A stretch of 13,828 nt of DNA, taken from positions 1 through 13,828 of the forward strand of contig JAFNYG010000077.1 of the NCBI GenBank assembly GCA_017383325.1, written 5' to 3'. The DNA comes from Alphaproteobacteria bacterium. GTDB lineage: Bacteria; Pseudomonadota; Alphaproteobacteria; Rs-D84. Every line of letters starts with the position of its first letter. Position 1 is the first letter of the stretch. Shown here piece by piece: positions 6,889 to 12,800 of this stretch. The notes under the pieces were generated by a model. That model ran no database searches. It saw only the letters and a program-made list of their open reading frames with translations, and was not told the DNA's origin. The position numbers were made by a program, and so were the translations under genes.

Positions 6889-6924
6889 AATTATATCACA
6901 TTTTGTCCCAAATGTGATATAATT
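6889..6924. promoter_or_regulatory. Perfect inverted repeat forming mirror-image divergent promoters of two virB6 genes
   Basis: AATTATATCACATTT (6889-6903) and AAATGTGATATAATT (6910-6924) are perfect inverted complements with a six-base centre (TGTCCC). Each arm contains an extended -10 element TGATATAAT: 6890-6898 on the minus strand and 6915-6923 on the plus strand. The two -10 hexamers are 22 bp apart, so each promoter's -35 region lies on or beside the other's -10. The minus-strand ATG (6881) is eight bases from its -10, predicted leaderless. The plus-strand ATG (6950) is 26 bases away, leaving a leader of about 20 bases. Confidence 0.85.
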
Positions 6925-6949
6925 GAAAACATAAATATAAATTCAGGGA

Positions 6950-8320
6950 ATGTATTTCTTTAAAAAGGTTTTTTTTATATCGTTTTTTTTGGCGATGTGT
7001 TGTACGCCGGTGGCGGCGCACGCAAGTATTATTGACGCACTGAATCTGTCCCCGTTTGTGCCAATTGTGCTGGATGCGCTGATGATGATTGCAACGGGGA
7101 CATATGATTTTTTTGTAGGCACCACGGAACAGCCTGGGATTATAAAAATTTTAATCTGGTTGTTTTTGGGATTTTCGCTGACCATCACTTTGGTAAAAAT
7201 GTACATTCCAAAAAAATGGCTGGGTTTTTTGGGAATTTCTGGCGGTGGCGAATTAGAGGCGGGAAATACATCAGGCATGAAGATTGTAGAAAGCGTTATG
7301 AAGCCCGGTTTTCGCGCGGTTATTGCATCGCTATTATTGTTGCAGTTAAAGCCTGTTTATATTACTGAATGGCTGGCGAATCCTTTTCTGCAGCTGGGGG
7401 CGATTTATACAAATGCAATCACAGAACAGATAAATGAAGGGGGCATGTCCGCAGCAGAAGTAAAATGTCCAGAAGAGATTGTTCAAAAAGAGTGGATATC
7501 AAAAGAATCTTGTGAATTCTTGGTCCAGCCAGTGTCTGATTTATCGCATGCCAACAACCAGATTATTAAACGTGGTTTCGATTTCCTGACGCGTGGATTG
7601 CGGGGCTTGTTAACACTGATTCCGCATGGCGGCGAAGATTTCTTGAATTTAATAACGGGGATATTACTGATATTTACATTTGTTGGCAGCAATGTTTTCA
7701 TGGCGCTATTAATCATTCAAGGAATATTCAATTTTGGAATGCAGTTGATTTTGTATCCGTTCTTTGTGCTGACCTATGTATTTAAGGCCAGCGACAAATG
7801 GTTGGATGTATGGCCGGCATTTGGCGGTATTACCAAGGCACTGCAACAACTGGTTGTGACGATGATTGCATGTTCATTTATGCTGTGTGTGAATCTGGCG
7901 GTTATCAAGGCCCTGTTCCGATGGAATTCATCTGTTTTTGTTGTCGCCGCAGGTGGCAGTGCATACAGCAACGTTCCAACCATGGCCCATTCTGCGATGG
8001 GATTTGGCGAACATTCTGTTATGTGGCTGTCTGCGATATTGACATTCTATTTAATGTTCAAGATTTTTGACATTACACAACAACAGCTGAATAAATATGT
8101 AGGTAGCGGAATGGATGGCCTGTACAAGCAGGTAAAATCAGACACCGGTGTAATGGTGGCCAAGGTAAAAAACTGGCGCGCGACCGTCCGCAATGCCTCT
8201 GAAACGATTAAACTGGCAACATCAATTGCCGGAGCAGCTGCGCACGAACTAAAATACCTAGGCAAAGGCATAGGCAGGGGCATTGGCAAGGTCGTCAGAT
8301 GGTTCAGGGGGGGACACTAA
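6950..8320 (+). CDS. virB6: VirB6/TrbL-like T4SS inner-membrane protein, paralogue 2 (with signal peptide)
   Basis: The 456-residue product opens with a clear Sec signal peptide, MYFFKKVFFISFFLAM..VAAHA, with likely cleavage after Ala25. Hydrophobic segments lie at about 66-85, 120-135, 233-280 and 300-322, with more near 355-372. The paralogue-wide motif appears as KPVYITEWLANPFLQLG (134-150). Cys173 and Cys188 flank a charged loop (about 160-200). The LILYPFFVLTYVFKASDKW segment (266-284) matches the VirB6 core, and a basic amphipathic tail follows. It lacks the CxxC seen in paralogues 1, 3 and 4. It starts the four-gene plus-strand run. AGGGA lies directly against the ATG, unusually close for a Shine-Dalgarno, but the signal peptide supports this start. 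The last codons contain a G7 run that doubles as the ribosome site of the next gene. Confidence 0.85.
   Translation: MYFFKKVFFISFFLAMCCTPVAAHASIIDALNLSPFVPIVLDALMMIATGTYDFFVGTTEQPGIIKILIWLFLGFSLTITLVKMYIPKKWLGFLGISGGGELEAGNTSGMKIVESVMKPGFRAVIASLLLLQLKPVYITEWLANPFLQLGAIYTNAITEQINEGGMSAAEVKCPEEIVQKEWISKESCEFLVQPVSDLSHANNQIIKRGFDFLTRGLRGLLTLIPHGGEDFLNLITGILLIFTFVGSNVFMALLIIQGIFNFGMQLILYPFFVLTYVFKASDKWLDVWPAFGGITKALQQLVVTMIACSFMLCVNLAVIKALFRWNSSVFVVAAGGSAYSNVPTMAHSAMGFGEHSVMWLSAILTFYLMFKIFDITQQQLNKYVGSGMDGLYKQVKSDTGVMVAKVKNWRATVRNASETIKLATSIAGAAAHELKYLGKGIGRGIGKVVRWFRGGH
8306..8313 (+). promoter_or_regulatory. Shine-Dalgarno of virB6 paralogue 3 inside the end of paralogue 2
   Basis: AGGGGGGG (8306-8313) encodes the final Arg-Gly-Gly of the upstream protein and lies ten bases before the ATG at 8324. 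The gap between the two genes is three bases (TAA, TCG, ATG), so translational coupling is likely. Confidence 0.6.
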
Positions 8321-8323
8321 TCG

Positions 8324-9541
8324 ATGAACGAATGGCTGTCATCTTTGGTGGATTCAACGGTACAGTGTTGGGGCTGTGGGGTGTTTGACAGACTGTTCCA
8401 AATTGTATCGGATGCAGCCGCATTGGTGTATGATAAATTTGTAACTTTTTGTATTTTTCTGTTTTGCATTTTATTTTCATTCTTTGTAATAAGCGCCGTA
8501 TGGAAGACAATACGAGGTAATGCGTCTGATCCGCTGTATCAAAAATCAGTTCAGCGCGTATTTATCAATGCGATTGTCTGTATGGGTTTATTGGGCATGG
8601 GTGTCGCATTACCACGTTTTATAACATCAATCACATTCGAACCCGTCGCCCAGGTCGCACAAACATACACCCAGGCAATGATAAACCTGGACGATGAGGC
8701 CGTTGAAGAAAAAGTCACGTACGAGCCACAAAAAATGAGCGACAATGGTTTTTATCGTCCAGAATTACGTGACAAAATTATAACGCTGATGAAAACCACC
8801 ATCACACAATTCCAGGCATATATAAAATTAGGCATAGCGGTCATGGATTCTGCATTTACATGGTCGGCGCTGTTGGGAATTGGCAGTTTAATAAAACACA
8901 TTATCTTATTCTTTGTTGGGATGTTTGTTGCATGGAATTTCTTTAAGCTGTTTTTCAGATATTGTTGCTATTTCGCGGACATTATTATTGCGATGGCGTT
9001 TTTTGCGTTCTTTTTTCCACTGTCACTGATGCTGTTTGCGTTTAATGGCGCGGACAATGTGCCAAAATGGTTCGGGGGGTTGGGAAAAACAGTCGGTGTA
9101 AATCAGTTTAAAAATCTGATAAATGCGATTGTTACGTTGGCGTCTGCAGTTATTACATATACAGTAATTATGGCGATTATTGCAAAATTCTTTTCAAGCC
9201 CAGAGGTTTCAAATGCAGAACTGATGAATGCAATCACAACGGGTAAAATATTTGATACAGATTTGGACATGACAAACCTAGAAGCGATGACATTGGCCAG
9301 CTGTGTTGTATTGGTGTATATCTTGAACTTTCTGCAGGGGCAAATTTCACAAGTTTCAAAAATGATACTGTCTGTATTTGGGGTCAGCGAAGAAAAACAA
9401 CTGAGCGAAACGTTGGCAGATGATATGATGCAACTGACCAAGAATATCGTGGGCACAACCAAAAAAATCGGAATAACAATCATCAGCGGTGACGACAAAG
9501 ACAAAGATAAAGACAAAGATAAAGATAAAGAAAAGAAGTAA
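8324..9541 (+). CDS. virB6: VirB6/TrbL-like T4SS inner-membrane protein, paralogue 3 (Lys-Asp repeat tail)
   Basis: The 405-residue product has no signal peptide. A short N-terminus carries CWGC (15-18), equivalent to CWSC of paralogue 1, before a hydrophobic hairpin (about 40-60 and 80-97). The family motif appears as LPRFITSITFEPVAQVA (96-112), very close to that of paralogue 1. A soluble loop (about 120-155), hydrophobic segments at about 180-240 and 265-290, and one at 323-337 follow. The core FFPLSLMLFAFNGADNVPKW (230-249) fits VirB6. The protein ends in an alternating Asp/Lys tail (DDKDKDKDKDKDKDKEKK type), encoded by GAYAAA hexamer repeats. Its stop abuts the next ATG (TAA|ATG). Paralogues 1 and 3 look most closely related by motif. 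Confidence 0.85.
   Translation: MNEWLSSLVDSTVQCWGCGVFDRLFQIVSDAAALVYDKFVTFCIFLFCILFSFFVISAVWKTIRGNASDPLYQKSVQRVFINAIVCMGLLGMGVALPRFITSITFEPVAQVAQTYTQAMINLDDEAVEEKVTYEPQKMSDNGFYRPELRDKIITLMKTTITQFQAYIKLGIAVMDSAFTWSALLGIGSLIKHIILFFVGMFVAWNFFKLFFRYCCYFADIIIAMAFFAFFFPLSLMLFAFNGADNVPKWFGGLGKTVGVNQFKNLINAIVTLASAVITYTVIMAIIAKFFSSPEVSNAELMNAITTGKIFDTDLDMTNLEAMTLASCVVLVYILNFLQGQISQVSKMILSVFGVSEEKQLSETLADDMMQLTKNIVGTTKKIGITIISGDDKDKDKDKDKDKEKK
9491..9538 (+). repeat. GA(C/T)AAA hexanucleotide microsatellite coding a Lys-Asp tail
   Basis: The last 16 codons of paralogue 3 are tandem GAC/GAT-AAA units, about six in succession, degrading to GAAAAGAAG before the stop. Copy number could vary by slippage in steps of two residues without breaking the frame. 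The A/G-rich end also provides the only, weak, ribosome-binding sequence for the next gene. Confidence 0.7.
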
Positions 9542-11032
9542 ATGTTAAAAGCAAAACTGATTTTAATCGCGGTACGTTTAATTATGGGTGCAATTGCACT
9601 GGGGTTGGGGATTTGGTATCTGTCGGCGTCACTGAACGAATCTGCATTGACGTATACCAGCATGAAGAACTTTTTGACCGCGGCCGGGGTTGAAAATGGC
9701 GACATCAGCAGTGCCAATGGTTGCTTTATGTGTGGATATATATCAGATTTATTTTCCATTATTGGGGATGCAACGGAACGTTTTTGGACGCTGATGGTTG
9801 ATAATTTATGGATTTTGATGGTGATTGGATTTGGGATTTTCTTGTTCATTCACACAACCCAGTATATATTTGACCACGCAAAAAAAACACTGAACTATGA
9901 AAAACCAACCGAACATAAAATCGAAGTCCAAGCATGGTGGGACAAGATTTGGAAGTTGGGCGTACGCCTGATGTTTGTGGGCGTGCTGATGGGGGCACTG
10001 GGGATGGGGGGAAATACCGCCCTGCGCAGTGTGTCTCAGATAACAATCACACCTGTGTTATACGTCGGAGCCGAATTAGGCATGATGGCAAGTGGCGTTT
10101 CAGATGCCGCACAATGTGGCGCACTGGGAAAGAAAGATACTGGTGACACTGGCGATATTTTAAACCCAATTATGCAACCGTTTATGTGTGTTATGGGAAA
10201 CATCAACAGCATTATGCTGGCCGGTGCGGCCGGTGGCTTTGCCATGATGAACTATGCATGGATGGGGATGGGGGGCGGTGCGTTTACGTGGCTGGCAGGT
10301 TTGGCGCTGGTGTTGATGTTTTTAATAATCGGATTCGATTTGTTTTTCCAGATACTGTCCATTGTATTTAAATTAGTATTTATAATTATCTTCTTGCCAT
10401 TGTTGCTGGCGGCATCGGCATTTGAAACAACATGGGCCAAGGCCAAAGGATTGATGAGCAAGGCCATAGGTATGCTGGTATCGTCTGCGATACGTATCAT
10501 CGCAATAACACTGAAAGTTCTGGTGATATACGCAACTGTGTCATTCACGGCCGACATGTATTTCCCAGGGCCACGTGATGGATATACGGCGATACTGCCC
10601 CCGATGATGGGAATGCGTGCTGAAAACCCAGATGCACAGACACTGTCGGTGATGAATGTGTTCGCGACGTGCGAATCCGTTGCATTGGTCGATGGCGAAA
10701 TGGATGCAGATAAATTTAAAGATTGCTTTACCGCACGCCGGGCCGAAGTTGAGCGCACATATCCGGGTGCATTTGATTTCTTGACCAACGGATGGGAATT
10801 TATGTTGATGATGATATTTTTGTTCTTTCTGTACTATTATGCAGTCAGCCCAAAAATCGACAGCTTGTTGCCAAATGGGTCGGTTAAACTGCCAATACCG
10901 GGCGAAAACGCAAATGTTTCAACCAAAGAAGAATTTGACTATGGTGCATGGGTACATGACATGGGGCAAAAAATATGGGCGGTTCCGGTTCAAATAACCG
11001 AAAAAGTTACCAAGGCAATGGGCAAAAAATGA
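9542..11032 (+). CDS. virB6: VirB6/TrbL-like T4SS inner-membrane protein, paralogue 4
   Basis: At 496 residues this is the longest paralogue. It starts with an uncleaved-looking hydrophobic anchor (residues 4-28). CFMC (61-64) is followed by a membrane helix at about 88-108 and another near 140-160. The family motif appears as LRSVSQITITPVLYVG (161-176). The loop behind it has Cys192 and Cys216 around an Asp/Gly/Thr-rich turn. A glycine/methionine-rich stretch (GGFAMMNYAWMGMGGGAF, 231-248) precedes hydrophobic segments at about 250-295 (core LVFIIIFLPLLLAASAFETTW) and 310-335. A large soluble loop (about 340-415, Cys377 and Cys395) and a final helix (419-434) follow. The ATG abuts the previous stop with no clear Shine-Dalgarno, so it probably depends on coupling. 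Its stop overlaps the next gene's start. Confidence 0.85.
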   Translation: MLKAKLILIAVRLIMGAIALGLGIWYLSASLNESALTYTSMKNFLTAAGVENGDISSANGCFMCGYISDLFSIIGDATERFWTLMVDNLWILMVIGFGIFLFIHTTQYIFDHAKKTLNYEKPTEHKIEVQAWWDKIWKLGVRLMFVGVLMGALGMGGNTALRSVSQITITPVLYVGAELGMMASGVSDAAQCGALGKKDTGDTGDILNPIMQPFMCVMGNINSIMLAGAAGGFAMMNYAWMGMGGGAFTWLAGLALVLMFLIIGFDLFFQILSIVFKLVFIIIFLPLLLAASAFETTWAKAKGLMSKAIGMLVSSAIRIIAITLKVLVIYATVSFTADMYFPGPRDGYTAILPPMMGMRAENPDAQTLSVMNVFATCESVALVDGEMDADKFKDCFTARRAEVERTYPGAFDFLTNGWEFMLMMIFLFFLYYYAVSPKIDSLLPNGSVKLPIPGENANVSTKEEFDYGAWVHDMGQKIWAVPVQITEKVTKAMGKK

Positions 11033-12330
11033 TGAAAATATTTCGCAAATTTTTACCAAAACTGTTTGTCATCGTTTTAGCGATCGGATTGGTGTCGACT
11101 GCATTCGGTGCAACAACCAATCTGCCTATGGGCGATATCGGCGATCACGGCACATGGGCAACAGACAACAATCGTGAAAAATTCGTATCCCAGGTTTCTG
11201 ATGATATAAATGAATTTCAGGGCGATTTCCAAGAACAACTGGTACACGACTATGTCCCGATTGAGGCAAAGGTAGGCCTGACATTTATGAATGCAATGTC
11301 TTTTGTTGCGGGCGTGCTGGATTCTTCGCTGGTTCGATTTGTGATTTTATTTATGTTTATCGCATTTGCATTTTGGATAACTTTTGAAACATACAACATG
11401 ATGCAATCGGGCAAAGGCGAAGTATTAAAACTGATGACGGAAATCGTTAAAAAGGGTACTATGATTGCGATATGGGTTATTATACTAGGGCTTGGTCCGG
11501 CACAACTTTTTATGTGGATAATGGGCCCGATTGTCACCGTTGGAACATATGCATCTGATTTAATACTGGGGGCGGTCGCAGAAAGCGCGGGCGCAAACCT
11601 GCCGGATACATGCGCAGCGATTCGCGAATATGCCACAACACACATTTCGCCGGAAAATATCATCGACGCCAATGCCGCCGCAGATATATTATGCATACCA
11701 ACACGCATGTCTGGATTTTGCTATACCGCGATTGCGGCGGGATGGAAATGGATTACAGCCGGCATCGGCAGCAGCGCATTTTCAGTCATTGGTGGTATAG
11801 TTTTCATTGTCGCATTTATTATGCTGGCGTGGAAATTTGCATTTATGGCATTGGGTGTAATTGCAGACCTGTTCTTGGGCGTTATGATGTTGCCATTTAC
11901 CGCGCTGACCCAGACGGTTGGCAGCACATCTTACAAGGGTATAGCCGGCGATATATTTAATAAATTTTTGGGGATATTTTCAGCGGAAACACTGGACAGG
12001 CAAATCGAACGATTTGTTCAGGCGGCATTGTACTTTGTATCACTGTCCATTGTAATTGCGTTTTGTGCGGCATTATTGTCGGGCGTGGTTGATACAGATT
12101 TGTCTTCGCGTGTGCCGAATTTAAATCCAGGCGGATTTTTGGAAACACTGTTGGTTGTTCTGCTGACATGGTGGTTTGCCAGTCGTGGCATGGATATCGC
12201 AAAAAAATTGGGTGGTTCGATTTCAACCACGGTTGGGGATCAAATGCGCGGCGATGTGACCACATTATGGAACAATACGTACGGCACCGCCAAAGAATGG
12301 TGGAAAATTATCCGCGACAGAAAAAAATAA
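11029..12330 (+). CDS. virB6: VirB6/TrbL-like T4SS inner-membrane protein, paralogue 5 (with signal peptide)
   Basis: The 433-residue product begins with a Sec signal peptide (MMKIFRKFLPKLFVIVLAIG..TAFGA, cleavage near residue 28). An acidic periplasmic-type segment (about 30-95) follows, then hydrophobic helices at about 101-120 and 143-163. The family motif appears in its most divergent form as PAQLFMWIMGPIVTVG (157-172). Cys195, Cys222 and Cys231 lie in the next loop. Hydrophobic segments at about 250-295 (core GVMMLPFTALTQTVG), 331-351 and 370-383 precede a basic tail ending WWKIIRDRKK. It lacks the N-terminal CxxC. Two starts are possible, ATG 11029 (overlapping the previous TGA as ATGA) and ATG 11032; GGG at 11020-11022 suits either, and the signal peptide is the same. 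It closes the plus-strand run; no terminator is evident directly after it. Confidence 0.82.
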   Translation: MMKIFRKFLPKLFVIVLAIGLVSTAFGATTNLPMGDIGDHGTWATDNNREKFVSQVSDDINEFQGDFQEQLVHDYVPIEAKVGLTFMNAMSFVAGVLDSSLVRFVILFMFIAFAFWITFETYNMMQSGKGEVLKLMTEIVKKGTMIAIWVIILGLGPAQLFMWIMGPIVTVGTYASDLILGAVAESAGANLPDTCAAIREYATTHISPENIIDANAAADILCIPTRMSGFCYTAIAAGWKWITAGIGSSAFSVIGGIVFIVAFIMLAWKFAFMALGVIADLFLGVMMLPFTALTQTVGSTSYKGIAGDIFNKFLGIFSAETLDRQIERFVQAALYFVSLSIVIAFCAALLSGVVDTDLSSRVPNLNPGGFLETLLVVLLTWWFASRGMDIAKKLGGSISTTVGDQMRGDVTTLWNNTYGTAKEWWKIIRDRKK

Positions 12331-12363
12331 TTCAGATATATTCGATGTTTTGTGACGCCGTCC

Positions 12364-12412
12364 TGGGGCCATATTGGCGGGCGGATATGATGATTTGAAT
12401 AATTTATTATAA
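12364..12412 (+). pseudogene. Heavily decayed 3' end of a GIY-YIG nuclease gene (first copy)
   Basis: The last eight codons, GAT GAT TTG AAT AAT TTA TTA TAA (12389-12412), are identical to the end of the second remnant at 12686-12709. The preceding bases (CCATATTGGCGGGCG...) only loosely resemble the matching part of that copy (CCCACATGGCGTGAT...). I take this as the eroded end of a sister gene. The left limit is uncertain. Confidence 0.45.
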
Positions 12413-12452
12413 GGCACTACCTGGGTGCGTGGGTCAAGCCGCGGGATGACAG
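12389..12452 (+). repeat. 64-bp direct repeat with REP-like end, copy 1
   Basis: It matches 12686-12749 at 63 of 64 positions (T at 12447 against C at 12744). The first 24 bases are the end of a GIY-YIG reading frame. The rest contains GTGCGTGGGTCAAGCCGCGG, which can fold as a short hairpin (CGTGG/CCGCG around GTCAAG) and resembles the dispersed intergenic repeats ending GGGATGACAG that I know from alphaproteobacteria. A further GGGATGACAG lies at 12462-12471. Confidence 0.85.
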
Positions 12453-12483
12453 AAAAAAATGGGGATGACAGTATTTTTTTTAT

Positions 12484-12709
12484 TTGTCCCAACGTGTGTT
12501 TGATCATAAACATCATTTGTTGCCCGGCTTTACGGACAGATATAATGTAGACAGGTTAATATATTTTGAACGCTTTGATGATATAAGAGATACGGTACGT
12601 CATGAAAAACGTTTGAAAGAATGGAAACGCAATTGGAAAAAAAGATTTTATTGAAGGGTTCAGTCCCACATGGCGTGATTTGTACGATGATTTGAATAAT
12701 TTATTATAA
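12484..12709 (+). pseudogene. GIY-YIG nuclease family remnant, N-terminally truncated and frameshifted
   Basis: Reading from 12484, the frame gives LSQRVFDHKHHLLPGFTDRY, then NVDRLIYFERFDDIRD and HEKRLKEWKRNWKK. This is the central and C-terminal part of the small (about 85-100 residue) GIY-YIG/UPF0213-type nuclease proteins. The N-terminal third with the YVYIL and YIGVT catalytic motifs is missing. The frame stops at TGA 12652-12654. The neighbouring frame carries on as IEGFSPTWRDLYDDLNNLL and a stop (12650-12709), the expected C-terminus. The shift is explained by an A7 run (12637-12643) where A6 would restore WKKDFIEGF. The gene is thus dead twice over. It is followed immediately by the REP-like part of repeat copy 2. 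The family call is from memory of its characteristic motifs. Confidence 0.85.
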
Positions 12710-12749
12710 GGCACTACCTGGGTGCGTGGGTCAAGCCGCGGGACGACAG
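12686..12749 (+). repeat. 64-bp direct repeat with REP-like end, copy 2
   Basis: This is the second copy of the repeat at 12389-12452, offset by 297 bases and with one mismatch. Its first 24 bases are the in-frame C-terminus and stop of the GIY-YIG remnant, so the repeated unit is gene end plus downstream REP-like element rather than an independent sequence. Confidence 0.85.
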
Positions 12750-12763
12750 TACCAGGGGCGATA

Positions 12764-12791
12764 AAAAAATCCCCCGTACGGGGGATTTTTT
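12764..12791. terminator. Perfect palindromic bidirectional terminator
   Basis: AAAAAATCCCCC (12764-12775), GTAC and GGGGGATTTTTT (12780-12791) form a perfect 28-bp palindrome. The hairpin has a GC core of five pairs and A/T flanks, so both strands end in a U tract. It lies nine bases beyond the stop of the minus-strand glycine-zipper gene. It also blocks read-through from the virB6 run on the plus strand. Confidence 0.92.
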
Positions 12792-12800
12792 GGGATTTGG

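Noticed and set aside
6896..6917. TCACA and TGTGA half-sites resembling a CRP/FNR operator.
   Set aside because: The half-sites point the wrong way round and are 12 bases apart, whereas the CRP consensus is TGTGA-N6-TCACA; they are explained by the paired extended -10 boxes.
7000..7010. Possible lipobox (LAMCC) in the signal peptide of virB6 paralogue 2.
   Set aside because: Met at the -1 position does not fit the lipobox, and an ordinary AxA cleavage site (AHA) follows.
9103..9849. A 248-codon open frame on the minus strand across two virB6 genes.
   Set aside because: It is the antisense shadow of membrane-protein coding sequence; the Ser/Leu run in it is just the complement of the Lys-Asp repeat, and it has no ribosome site.
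10252..10788. A 178-codon minus-strand open frame inside virB6 paralogue 4.
   Set aside because: Antisense to a well-supported gene, low-complexity product, no ribosome site or family motif.
12331..12388. Possible terminator after virB6 paralogue 5 (GACGCCGTC... GGCGGGCGG).
   Set aside because: The pairing is short and imperfect and no U tract follows; I see no convincing terminator until 12764.
12599..12658. An apparent small gene with an ATG at about 12602 in the intergenic region.
   Set aside because: It is the middle of the GIY-YIG remnant read in another frame; no independent ribosome site or conserved sequence.
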